Part shown: in pieces, positions 36,364-48,202 of the stretch | Position numbering within the stretch: the stretch's first letter is position 1 | How the letters are laid out: every line of letters starts with the position of its first letter | NCBI GenBank assembly: GCA_965153455.1 | Contig: OZ234493.1 | Location: 33,470,213-33,534,212, forward strand | Direction: 5' to 3' | From: Sphagnum compactum | Taxonomy: Eukaryota > Bryophyta > Sphagnopsida > Sphagnales | DNA length: 64,000 nt | Program-made: the position numbers and the translations under genes | The notes under the pieces: generated by a model | What the model saw: the letters and a program-made list of their open reading frames with translations, nothing else | What the model was told of the DNA's origin: nothing | Databases searched by the model: none

Positions 36364-38108
36364 GGCAATAATGTGGAAAGTTATCTGGTTGGATTATTTA
36401 TAAGATCTACCAAGAGGAAAGAAACTATGCACGAAATAATTTGACCAGGCCTAGATGGCATGAGATGTGAGTGGTTGGTAATTCGAAATTCTACCATGTC
36501 TAGAAGGTCAGTAACGATATGCTACCAGTCGTAGTTACCAGTCAAATCTTCCATCTTTTTTGGCCTTCATTTCATGATCTTTCTTGACTACCGATCCCAC
36601 ATTTCTAATAGACATTGGCTATATTACTCTCTCAGATCCTATCTTTTAAACCCATGTAATGTGCATTTGTGGGGTGTCAAGGTTTGAGATTTGCAAGAAA
36701 AAAGGTTAAAGCCATAGTATTGATTTTCAAGAGTTTGCAAAAGAAGAATGAGAACCATAGGCCACAAACAATACATCCGAAATTGATTCATTTGTTTCCT
36801 TCTTTTGTTGCTTGTATTGTCGGCTTTTTTCAATTCTTCTAGCATATTTCAATAAACAAGGGTTTGAAAATTGATATGGATTCTAGAGACATTTCATCTG
36901 GATGTTGATTAACTCTATTATGCCTTCCTTCTCTAATGATATTATTAATGACTCTTTATTGCTCACAAAATCAAGGATCCATGGTAGGTGATTATGATTG
37001 AAATTTTGAATATGTGTGTTGCCACCACATGATGTTTCCATTTTGATTTGTTATATGGAAGAGGTCTTCTTGCATGCATTGCTTACATGTATTCTATGCA
37101 ATAGGATTGCAATTGAGGTTTTTGTATTGACTTTCATAACATTCAAATTTCCACAACATTTCCATCATTTCCATAACATTCACATTTTCATAGTATGTGG
37201 ACTCTAAAGGTTGTGGTGTCCACTCCTCCTTGGTATCAATAACAAAATGAAATTGATGTCGATGATGAACGTGTATGTGATAAGATTTGATTTAATGTAG
37301 TATTGTTATTTGTATTGAGGTTGATCATGCGTGAAGTTCCATTGCCATAAATAGCCCTCGTTAACTAACATGCACTATCATAAACCCAAGAGGAGAGTCT
37401 AATGTTGGACAAAGCCAATTATTATTGTCTAAATAATTATATTTTTTCATTATGCAAACATAAGTTGTTGATCTCCTCAATAGCTCTTCAAATAAATCCA
37501 TCGACTTTAAAACCATATAAATAAGAGCTAGAGACAAGTGTGTAATGAAGCGAAGGAAAGACAAAACAAGAGATGGATTGGGTAATCACTAATAATGATT
37601 CAAATATGCCTTTTGAAAATCACATGTAACATGGTGTGAAATTTCACCATTTAGCCAAACGCCTTGCCCTATAGCCATCATATCACCAATGTGTTTGATC
37701 ACAATTACTATTGTTATAGCCAATTTACGAACATTTGCAAGTGACAACTTGCCATCATAACTAGTCTTAACAAAATTACCCAATAGGCTCCACCTCACTC
37801 AACAAATTAGTTTGCTAAGGTTAATTCTCTAAACAAAATGACAACTAACCATTTACAAAAGATTTCCATAGAAAAATTATATAATCATTCCAAATGAGAA
37901 GTTATTTTCAAAATAAAAAACTAGCAACGTCCATAACTTAAGGTTCTCTTTTAGCACCAAAAACCAAACAACCTTGGTTATGTTAGGGTGTTTTTTATTC
38001 ACATGTTTGCAAAGCTTATTGAATCAAAACCTTCCAAAAAGTACATTAGCTTTCAAGGGGGGGGGGGTGGGGTGGTGGCGCGGGGGAACTCAGAAAAGGT
38101 CGTAAACT
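36364..38108. other. 3' flank of the GDSL gene and AT-rich spacer
   Basis: The first few hundred bases are probably 3' UTR. The rest is AT-rich with no recognised gene. A G-rich tract (38056-38095) closes the stretch. Confidence 0.45.
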
Positions 38109-38420
38109 GAGTTTCACGCCGTCTTTCCTTTTTCCTGAGCGCCTCCATTGCTGCTACATATATTTTCACTGTTCCTACATGTAATTTCACTGCTCCTACC
38201 CGGACAACTACTATAATTACTCTCGAACTTTGTGCATTAAATGCTGAGTTTCGGCCCGTCTTTCCTTTTTCCTGAGCGCCTCCATTGCTGCTATATATAT
38301 TTTCACTGTTCCTACATATAATTTCGCTGCTCCTACCCGGACAACTACTATAATTACTCTCGAACTTTGTGCATTAAATGCTGAGTTCCTCGAACTTTGT
38401 GCATTAAATGCTGAGTTTCG
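38109..38420. repeat. Tandem duplication, 137-bp unit, two copies plus a short third
   Basis: Unit one starts near 38109 and unit two near 38246. Both read GAGTTTC.CGCC(C)GTCTTTCC, TTTTTCCTGAGCGCCTCCAT, TTTTCACTGTTCCTACAT and CTCGAACTTTGTGCATTAAA. The last 29 bases are repeated once more at about 38389-38417. Identity between units is high, so it is younger than the other repeats in the window. Confidence 0.9.
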
Positions 38421-40207
38421 GCATTTCATACTAGATTTTGTAAAACTTCATTACTTTGCGGATACTGCTGAAAGAGGGGATAAGGGGTGAGAGGAGGCCC
38501 AAAGACTTTCCCAAAAACTCTATTGCTCTCTCAGATCCTATCTTTCTTTTTGTTTATTGATTTTCTTAAAATTTCCATCTTCCCCAACCCATGTATCATC
38601 CACTATCTTTGTCAATTCTAAAGCTCCCCAAACCCACATATAGCATCATCTAATGTTTGATCTTTCCTGGATTCCATCTTCCACAATAAGTTTCACTTTC
38701 ATTCATTTCCCAACTTTCCAAGTCCACATATGATTCAATGGATCTATAATGACCAGTGTTCTTTTGACAAGAATTTTGGGAAAATTTTGGGAGATTTTGT
38801 TTTTCTATTGTAAATTCTACACTTAAGATGAAAGCTAATATAACTTACAAGATCTCTTGTCAATGTGAAAGTTGACATTTAAAGAAGTTGATTGTTGAAG
38901 CAAATGAATGAGTGGCAAAGTTCTTTCCTTCAGATAGGGGGGCATAGCCACAAAACTGTGGGTATACACACCTGTACATACAGAATTGGCTCTCACTGCT
39001 GATTCTAATGGCAGAGGTGGTTCTGACCCTAACAAAGGCAGCTATAATTTTTAAAGAATCATAGCCAGCATAACCCATCGTGATGAAATGAACTTTAAGA
39101 CGATTGGCAATCCACAGAATTACACTTGCGTTTCTTTTGAAACTTGGTTTCTAGACAACCCACACCAAACATAACTACCAAATAAGCTTGGATAGAATCC
39201 ACTGAAATCTACTTCAACCATTGTGGAGCAAAGTAGTGCACTCAGTGAGATGGTTGTGAGGACTTTTCCATGTAAGAATATAAACTACACATCCTCTACT
39301 AGTCATTACATAAATCAGTTCACCAGTTCAGTGAAGAGACATGAAATCAACCTCTTAATGCTTACTTGCCCAGATGATGGGTGGGTGGCCTTTCACCCAG
39401 CTGTACACACCCCTAAACTCCACACATTTCTTCTATCAGTATATTTACAGACTTGGTTATTTTGAAGCTGCCTCAAAACAAATGGACCTGCCACATATTA
39501 CACACAAAAAATGACACATCATGAAAAACACAATGACATGGTTAAAAGTCAGCTGTTTCGCAACAAATGGTTAAAACTCGGTACAATGAAGGCTAGCAGT
39601 CTCAAGCACATAATAGATCATAAATTGATCCTAATCTGCATCAAGGTTCAGATGGTTAAATATTCAATCACAGAATTGAACATCCATGACTCATTTTCAT
39701 AAGTATTGTAAAATCCATAACATCTGAATTTGGGCTCAAACTGTGCAGCACTCTCAGAATGATCATGAAGGAAAATTTCCTTAGATTGATGAAATTTTTT
39801 GTTGAGGAATTTTCCCAAATATTACAGAAATAATAATTGCAATATTTGTACATATTTGGACATCGAAGGATTTGAACTTGACTGACATGAATCACACATT
39901 GTCAAACTTGCATGAGGAATTGTGGTGAACATACAGTTTAGTGCGGGCTTTACAAGTTGGGCGTGTGCTATGCACATACTCCTAAGGTTGTTGCAATCCC
40001 GAAGACATTGGCGACAATAACACACCAAACATCCAGTTGGTGGTGACTTTTTCATATGGATTATTGACCTGCACACCATTTTTCTGGCTGTTAGAGATTG
40101 TAGGTGCTGCTGCCGCTTTAGATCAAAAATCTTGTGAACTGGATCTTGCCCACTATGTTTTGTGGAAAATTTGGGACACGACAACTCAGATCCTCCAGGG
40201 TGCTTCC
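38421..40207. other. Spacer and probable 3' flank of the minus-strand gene
   Basis: Minus-strand open frames near 39822-40214 and plus-strand ones near 39223-39465 show no family motif. The right end is probably the 3' UTR of the gene ending at 40208. Confidence 0.4.
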
Positions 40208-41258
40208 TTACCATCCATAACAGCTGAACACGGTGGAAGAAAAGTAGACAATTTTGCTGTTGTTGTCAAGCTTTTGCAGAAAGAAAATTTGTATGTATGT
40301 TGCAAGATTTGAAAAGCTAGGGTGAAGAAGTGGAGGGTTTCCTTCCTAGAAAGGAGAGTAGTTACTGACCTGAAGATGATGGTTGTCAAATGCCTCCTTG
40401 TGCAAACGGTCAGCTGCCTGTGCCATGTCTTCAGAAGCAGACAGCCATAAGGGCCATAGCCGTTTCTCAGACTGCAGAGGAGAATCACCCATACTTTGCA
40501 CATGTTTGTGCAGTTCGGCAGCTGCTGTCTCCCAATCAAAGGTGCTGTCTACTGTTTCTGTCAGCTCTTGTGCTGCCTGCAGCAGCAAATCAATTCTTCT
40601 GCTATTAGCTATCATCACCCAACCCCGACCACAATGTTTAGGGTCAGAAACCCTAAACCCTAAACACATGCATTTGATGAGGTGGGTAAAGCTTGAAAAC
40701 CTGCAGATGGGCTTGAAAGCGCAGATTCTCCACACAATGGAGCAAACAATCCTCATCGAGAGCAGTTGCAGCGGCAGCGGCCGGTGGGGATGGTTGCAGC
40801 AACAAAACCTCCCATATACTGTCATGCAACCATTCCTGCATCGAGCTCTCCAGCTTCCTTAACCTCATGTACCCCTCTCCTCCTCCTCCACCCAACTTCT
40901 GCAAAGACCCAAGGGCTTCTTCTCGCAATTGTCGAGAGCTCTCTTGCCAATCCAGGTCGGAGCAGAGCGCTAACAGACGAGCCGGCGTGCCTTCTGCCAT
41001 CAGATTGTCCATCTCCATATCGGCTGTTGTTGGCAGCAAGCTGTCGGATGATAGTACTACCGCTGCCCGAGCAGCACACTGCACTCCTCCTCTAGGCACC
41101 TTTCGGATCACAACATGATGTTGTGGGTATCTCGGCAAAGGCAAAAATGAGTGTAAACCTGTCAACCCCCTGGACGATGCTGCTGGGGTTGTTCCCTTAC
41201 TGTCGGCACAGGGATGGCTGTAGCACCTACCCGGAACCATGATTGTTGCACTTCCCAT
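40208..41258 (-). CDS. Unrecognised protein, possibly plastid-targeted
   Basis: I do not recognise the family. Three minus-strand exons fit together in phase 0: 41258-40701, 40576-40370 and 40270-40208. Their donors are CAG/GTTTTC and CAG/GTCAGT, and their acceptors are CTGCTGCAG and TTCTGCAAAAG. The product is 275 residues. The first 75 or so are poor in acidic residues and rich in Ser, Pro, Arg and Ala, like a chloroplast transit peptide. The rest is helical and rich in Leu, Glu and Trp, with segments LALCSDLDWQESSRQLREEA, MQEWLHDSIWEVLLLQ and EKRLWPLWLSASEDMAQAAD. The last exon is short (20 codons) and less certain; a good donor (GGATG/GTAAGG) overlaps its stop, so a longer form could exist. 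The first intron carries a telomere-motif run. Confidence 0.6.
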
Positions 41259-41691
41259 CTCTTCAACTCTTGTTCTTGTTCTTGTTTGTTCTCCTCTTCT
41301 TAGCTCAGAGATGATGCTTCACAATCACCTCTTCAAGATGGAAATTCTTAAGCAGCAGCAATTGTTGAAAGCACACAACCCATCTCCAGAAAAACTTTGT
41401 GGTAAATTCTCCTCCCTTTTCTCTCAAAACTCTCTTCCTCTCTCACTTGGAGAAATCAATTCAGCAAAACGGATTCACTGAACCGTATCTATGTCAGGAT
41501 GGTGCTTTCCGCAACAAAAAAAACAACAGTGCAACAAAGCTCTCCTGCAACAAATGTTATAATCTTTGGATTTGTTTTCTCATGAGGAATCGCTTGAGAC
41601 TTCTTCCACATATGGAAGACAACAAACCCCCATAAATCCAAAAGGAATCGCGAGGCCTTTTCAGGAGACCGGGTTCTTTTCATTTGTTTGT

Positions 41692-41718
41692 GCGGGGCGG
41701 GGCGGGGCGGGGCGGGGT
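41692..41718 (+). repeat. (GGGGC)n tract upstream of the minus-strand gene
   Basis: Five to six GGGGC units lie about 440 bp upstream of the start codon of the gene that begins at 41258. Four or more G-runs with one-base loops could fold as a G-quadruplex. Whether it regulates anything is unknown. Confidence 0.85.
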
Positions 41719-42233
41719 GCCGTTTCCATTCTTATCATAACCCCCGGTTCCACTTATTTCAGACATACAATATAAATGGACTCCCGTTCCGGTTATTTGA
41801 AACCCTCCGAATATCCGAGCTGCCAGATCCGGGTATAAAAACCGTCTCCAAGAAGAAGTGTCGAGAGGTTCGCGAAAGAACCGCCAAAGAACTGGCGGGT
41901 TTCGAGCTGGTCACCTAGGCGACTGTTTCCACGCACGAGAACCGCAGTTACGTATGGTACCCGGGTAATTTTTATTTTCGTTAACCGCGGTTACCAACCG
42001 TAATACCCTGAATTATACCCGTTGGGGGGAGGGTTTGGTGCGCAACAGTTTCTAATACCCGTCCCCGCACTGGGATTTTTTTTTCCCCTGGAGTGAACCC
42101 GTGCGCTGTTCTGTCAGCACGGGTGTGACCCCCACGGGGAAGCCATAAGGGTGACCCTGGAAAAGCATGGGTCGTTTGCACTTTTTGGATAAGTTCGTTC
42201 TTTTCAGTACTAGCTGTTACCTCAGTGGGACCC

Positions 42234-42269
42234 AGGTAGGTAGGTAGGTAGGCAGGTAGGTAGGTAGAT
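42234..42269 (+). repeat. (GGTA)n microsatellite
   Basis: About nine GGTA/GGCA units. The same motif recurs at 57681-57707 and at 62046-62100. Confidence 0.9.
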
Positions 42270-42833
42270 GCCTAGAAACACTTTCCATAGTTACTTATTC
42301 TATGAAAATTTGCTCAACAGTTTAGAAGAACATGGCAGGTTGTAAGGAGCACATTACTCCCGTGATTTTGGAGGCCCATAACATTTTGTGTAAACCTCCG
42401 ATTGAGGTGAGGTCTAATGAAAAGTTGTAGTTTTTGTTGAGAGTTTTTTAGTTATATGTGACATGCCACCTGTATGCAAGTAAATTGGGACGATTCTCGA
42501 TGTTAACATGGCAATATTCTTCCTAATTATATCACATATCTTCCTACAATATCACATTTTCATACCTTCCTAATTCCATTTTGCAAGTTCCTAGTCGTTG
42601 GTTGGTTGAACCTCATAACTCATGCTCTTTTGTGTCTATTAACCCCTAATCTCTTGGTGCTGTTGTACAATGGAAATTGGTCTTGTAATTAGTTTGAGGT
42701 GTGACGTATTTACTTTTTACCCTCGTAGGGAGGGTGAGATTGTTGTTCCATGGGGTGGTGCTGCTGTCGTCTTCTCTCAAGTCCTGGTCTGGTCCAGAGA
42801 GAGTAACTAGGGTTCCCCATTTATCAATCCACA

Positions 42834-42880
42834 CATTACAAGTGGAACTAGCAGAACCAAAAGTGGAACCAGCAGATAAC
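42834..42880. repeat. 21-bp minisatellite, two units, related to 31873-31955
   Basis: It reads ACAAGTGGAACTAGCAGAAC and then AAAAGTGGAACCAGCAGATA. The flank toward higher coordinates (TCCCCACCACC) also resembles the flank of the first locus, so the two share more than the minisatellite. Confidence 0.75.
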
Positions 42881-45420
42881 CCACCTTTCCCCACCACCTG
42901 GTTAAAGGTGAAAAATGTACTTCAATTAGACACTAAAACCCGTTACATGTTATGCAAAAACTTTGCATCTGGCCTTGTGCATGAGGCCCCACTATTTCTA
43001 TAAGTCTTACCTAGAACAAAATACTCGATCCCTTGCATGTGATATCAATCATGATAACTCAATTTCTTTTGTAGGGTTACCTTTCAAGTCTCCTCTCTCC
43101 TTTTTTGCTCATGAATTTCAAGAGAAAGGTAGCATGCACACCCCCCCCCCCCTTATGAGCTTTGTTAGTTTGAGTGTAGCACCTACATGGTTTTATCATA
43201 GTGCTTGAATAACATTAACATTTGTAAATAAGTCAAATGAATCGAAACGTAACAACCTAATGGATGGAATTAAATAATTATTGCTAGGTACCTAACATGT
43301 CTCTTGAATGGTTGTCGGTTCCAAAAATTGGTAAGCAATTGCAAGTTATGTAAGGCTTGCAAGACAACAAGTGTGATTGATAATGGGTCATGAATTGTGC
43401 AACCATGCAAACCATTGCCCATTAACACATGTGAAGTTTTGTGTAAGGGGTGTTTAACTTCCTCTAATAAGAAGGGGAGACCATTTCGGACCTATCATAC
43501 ATTATGGATGGTTCACACAAACATGTACTTATCAAGTTGAATGGGTTTAATGATAACATCCACCAAAATGAGGACCTTAATGTCTTGAAGTAGATAATAA
43601 GTTCCTTCATCAATTAACTTATGCAATTGAAAAAGATATTAATAGGAAGAAAATTAAAATGAATAAAAATATTTCAAATCAGGAAATTCCTTTCACGAAT
43701 CACAAATAGAATAAATCTAGCAAGTTTTTAATCTAAATATATTTAATTTGTCTTCATTTGACATACAATAATATTCCAATGTTGGGAAGTTTGAATATTA
43801 TCTTTTTATCCAATTCAAAAGTTAACTTGCTTGGGAAACCATGTTAAAAAATTTAACAAGTACTAAACTTTCAATGCCAAGAAAAAAAAACCCTTAATTT
43901 GAAAATTGAAATTTAAAATACATTATTGAAATAATTAATATTGTAATATATTATTTAATAAAAAAATAAACTTCATTGGACCATTTTTCAAAAAAGGCCA
44001 TCATAATGACGATTAGTTACAATTATTATGAATGGTCAATGGATGAAAGTGTATATGTTAATCATATATATCACCTTGAAATGTGATGATATCATGTCAA
44101 ATCATCATTTGTGATTAAATGTTGCATGCAACTTCACTTATACAACTAATAAAATTTTAATTATACATGTTGATTGTAACTTATTTTTAACTGCAAATTA
44201 CAATAACAAATTGAGACTTTTTTTTTCTAATGTATCGTAATTTGTAAAAATTGATGTTTTTCTTAAACAAGGTTTTTAGTCCCCTGTAGACCTTCACCAT
44301 CTCCATTAGTTTCTACCATTTTATTTCATGTTCATTATTTAGACCAAATTTTCGTACTTTTATGCGCAATACAAAAAAAACAGTTAAAATCTTTCAACGT
44401 AAAACAATTGACCATGGGCGTTTGTCCCAAACAATCACCAAGAATTAAAACAAAACCAACATCCTTACTAAAAGTTCAAAAATGGGTACTTAACTCATTG
44501 CAATCTAACTTTTATTTGCAACATTTCCAACCCATTCTCCAAAACCTTCCATTCTAGCATCTTATCGAATTTGCCATAGCCAAAGATCATCAAAAGCCTC
44601 CAAACAAAACATAGCTTGCCTATTGTCTTCACATGAATTCCACAAAAGTAACACCACAGATTTGTCATCACCATCAATGTGCAACACAATATCAAACCAA
44701 CATCTAAAAACCAACTTTTCTTAAACCTAAACCCTAAACCCTAAAAACTCCACAAAAGATGAGTACTAATTACCTAGTCTCTTGTCATTTTTTCATTTTG
44801 GTTCCATGTTCCTCTTTCCATCTACTAGGTTTCATCTAGCAAAAACTTTGTTAACTTCCATATCATCTTACACAACCATGTGCAAAAGATCACTTTCAAT
44901 ATGTGAAATTTGCCAAAAACTAATGCAATACAATGTTATCTTACAAAATGAAATTGTGGTCACATGCAATGGAATCAACAAAACTTAGAATAACCAATGA
45001 CATGTGTTGTTGAATAATTATTGTAACATAATTTCACAATATATATATATTGCTTGAATGGGCAAAAGCATTCAATCACAATGTGACGGTAATTATTAAT
45101 TGTTGCAAGTTGAATGAATTTATTTTTAAAGAAAAAAATTGAAGAAAAATCTACAAACTTTGCCACATTTCTTTACATAGTTCAAATAGGTAGGCAAAAA
45201 ATTAAGGATGTTAATTTGTTTTCTTCATATTCTTCAAAGCCAAATTGGTTAAATTGACTTAGATAATTGCATTTTAACTACATTAAAAACCTAAGCCCAC
45301 CTTGTCTTGTGTGAAATCCAATTTCCTTAAAACTTTGTTTTTTTGACTTTTATTAAATTTCTAGTGAAAATTTTGAAATCCAACTTCTTTAAAAACTTGA
45401 CTTTTGATTGATGTTTCAAT
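42881..45420. other. AT-rich spacer without recognisable genes
   Basis: A poly-C tract lies at 43140-43152 and a telomere-motif run at 44722-44746. No coding motif or RNA gene is seen. Confidence 0.45.
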
Positions 45421-46400
45421 TCCAACAATCACTCAAAATCAAATAACTTTTGCATTTCAAGTTTGATAATTACAAAACAACCTCAATACACCCACATTTA
45501 TTGAAGTTTTTCTAACAATACCAAGAACATAGTTAAGGGCCCCATGGTTTGAAAGTTCCTCAACATGCATGAGGAACAAAGAAAACAAACATACTACCTT
45601 CCTTAATTTAATGTTAGTGTTGCCTTTGCCATTGGCCCAAGTGTCAAATTGTTTCTTGACTAATTTAATTTGAATTTTGAATGTTTATTGAATCTCCAAT
45701 GACAAAGATTACTCAAAATTCATAGCTTCAACACCCTTAGGCTTTAAGGTTATGAAATTATTGTCATAAAATTTTATTCATTGAATGTTTTCCAAGAAAA
45801 TGAAGACTATGCCTTGCAATGTGTTGCAAAGCTTCTTTTGACCAAGTATCTCTCACTTCAATTTGCCCCAAATGTAGGAGATGCTAAAAAAATTAGTTTT
45901 GGTTACTATATTGAATTTTTACTGACAAAATCACTCAATATTCAATAACTCTTGCACTATAGGTCTAAACACTAAAAATTTGCCTCAATGAACCACTCAT
46001 CAAAGGATTTCCAACGATACCAAAAACATGGTGGGGGGCATCGTGGATTGGGAGATCTCAACATGACAAACAACAACCTTCCTTAATAGATAGACTAATA
46101 TGACACATGCTATCGGCCCAAGTCTAAAACATGACCCCCGTTTGTGAAAAAAATAATATTAAAAATTAATTTAATAGTGACAAAAATTACTCACAATTCA
46201 ATATTTCACCCACCTTAAATCTACAAATTATAAAACTATATCCATAAAATCATATTCATGGAAGGCTTTCCAATATACCAAGAGCGCATTCCAAATTCCC
46301 TCAAAAAAAAATTCATTTTCATTTTTATTGAATTTTCAATGAAAAATTTATTCAATATTCAATAACTACTACATCGCATGTTTAAACATCAAAGGGGACA
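45420..46400. repeat. Diverged repeat array, units of about 160-280 bp
   Basis: The block ACTCA.AATTCAATAACT recurs near 45441, 45721, 45942, 46197 and 46358. Blocks TTTCCAA.(A/G)ATACCAA.A.CAT, CTCAACATG, CCTTCCTTAAT and GGCCCAAGT follow in the same order in two or more units. The units are old and unequal in length. No protein motif is visible. Confidence 0.6.
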
Positions 46401-47179
46401 AATGATGAATGAATTTCATCCATTTCATGAAAAGTGAATAGTGATGAAACATATTTTATCCATTACGAATTTGAAGTGATGATCGATGAGTTAAATGATG
46501 ATAGATGAACTTTAAATCATTGTACATGAACGGTGAACTTCATTCAATCCATCGGTGATGAATTAAAGAATGAAAGAACTAATATCATTAGTTGTGAATA
46601 ATAAAAAGGTGGAAGAGGGGGCAGAATGTGCAGTGAGGGCACTTTCTGGGACATGATTGCTTTTTGAATGCAGATTCTGCATTAAATTAAGCACTCTGAT
46701 TTTTTCAAAACCTGGCTAGAGAGAGCCTCAAAATCTCCTTTTGCTTCCAGAAGGTCTCAATTCTGCAATTTAAAATGCCCGAAAAGTGGCGGAATATGAC
46801 CTCAAAATCCCACTCTAAGTACGTGTGCAGTGGAAGGCTGGCTCGACAGTCGAGAGAACGTTATGTTGTTCTCGAGTCTTTGGGAACTCAAATTACTTTG
46901 TTCTCAGGTGTGTGGGAACTGAAGACCCCCAATGCGACTTGCCCTTGCCCAACATTTAAAACCGACATAAAATTTTGAGTCTGCCCTAAATAAGAAGATA
47001 ATAAGCAATGCTTGCCTTTGGAGGCTTATACGAAGTGTTTTTCCTTTTTGGCGAATTTTTGCCAATTGGCGACCCAAAAAAAAATAATCCAATTCTACTC
47101 ATACAAAGGACTTTTGTGAAAAACAAGGGTCAAAAGTTGTTACATTTGGAAGTTTTTTTTTTTTTTTTTTTCCCCCCCT
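46401..47179. other. Spacer
   Basis: Nothing recognisable. The stretch near 47045-47085 (TTGGCGAATTTTTGCCAATT) is a short imperfect palindrome next to the dispersed repeat copy. Confidence 0.4.
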
Positions 47180-47330
47180 GAAATCGCCATATTTAGATAA
47201 TAGGTTCCTGCAGGTGGCCAAAGTATAGCTGGATTCTTTTAAAATTTTCTACTTTCTTCTTGTGACCTGTAACCAAATTTGGCTAATTCCTATTGTAGAT
47301 GATCGCCAATGTGGCTACATCACAAAATTG
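47180..47330 (+). repeat. Dispersed non-coding repeat, copy B
   Basis: It contains AAATCGCCATATTTAGATAA, CAGGTGGCCAAA, GACCTGTAACCAAATTTGGC, GATGATCGCCAATGTGGC and TACATCACAAAATT, in the same order as copy A at 14045-14198. A (CA)n tract follows directly. Confidence 0.8.
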
Positions 47331-47664
47331 GAAAAAAAACACACACACACACACACACACAATCAGTTTTTTATTTTTTAAAAATTATAATTTTGTGGTT
47401 TCAAAAGTTTTGGGAAATTTTTCAAATTTTAGCAAATTTTTCCGAATTTATACTAAAAACAATTTTCAATTTTTTGTTGCGAAAATTCGCCAAAAAAAGG
47501 GGGCGTTTGCTGCCCTGATTGTGATTTCTAAGGCGCCTGCAAAATAAAAAAAAGGAAAAAAGTTAGGTCAGGGTTTGAAATTTGTGGCCAAAGTTAAATA
47601 ACCGATTAAGGAACCGCAGGTTATTTGACACAAACCCGGTCCAAGTGTTTTATTTCTTGCCCGC

Positions 47665-47796
47665 GAGATGGCTTCCGCTGCTTTTTTCTGCTGCCCTCGA
47701 CGCACTGCCGCCTTAGCGGCGGCTCTCCGCGAGATGGTTTTTGCTTCTTTTTGTTGCTGCCCGAGGTGCACTGCCGCCTTAGCCGCGGCTCTTAGC
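47665..47796 (+). repeat. 66-bp tandem duplication in the leader of the RING-FYVE-SYLF gene
   Basis: GAGATGG starts each copy, at 47665 and 47731. Both contain TGCTGCCC, CACTGCCGCCTTAGC and CGGCTCT. The unit is a multiple of three and is open in frame, so a short Ala/Cys-rich upstream frame could span it, but I think it is leader or promoter DNA. Confidence 0.85.
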
Positions 47797-48202
47797 GACC
47801 GGAGCTTTGTCCCTCGTATACGCTCTGAACAAGCGAGCAAGCAACCAAACCCTTTCTGCGTTTGGAGTGTGGAGTGCGAGGAAGGCTCCGGCGATTGCCG
47901 TCTGCGAAGATTACTTTCCAAGGATGTCTTTGCTTCTGTGAATTACCCGCAGATTGTACGCGAAGCCGCCTCTTCTTCCGCAGTGTTGGGGTATGTTTGC
48001 AGCTTTCTTTTGCTCTTATTTTTTTCTTCCTTGCGTCGGCGTACGGTAATTTTCCGCTAACGTTTTATGTTCGTGGATTTCCGACGCTTAGTTTCATCTG
48101 CTGCTTCTTTCTTCTTCTTGGCGGCTCTTTACAAGTTCATATGCTCCGCAATTTTGGTATGGTTGTTTCGTTGTTTCGATCCAAAGAGTTGTGCTAGGGT
48201 TT

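Noticed and set aside
39822-40214. 130-codon minus-strand frame as an extension of the unrecognised gene
   Set aside because: It is out of phase with exon 3, which ends in its own stop, and shows no motif.
47668-48060. 130-codon frame as a separate gene or first coding exon
   Set aside because: It is an Ala/Cys-rich translation of a 66-bp duplication without a clear in-frame splice to the RING exon; kept only as a finding.
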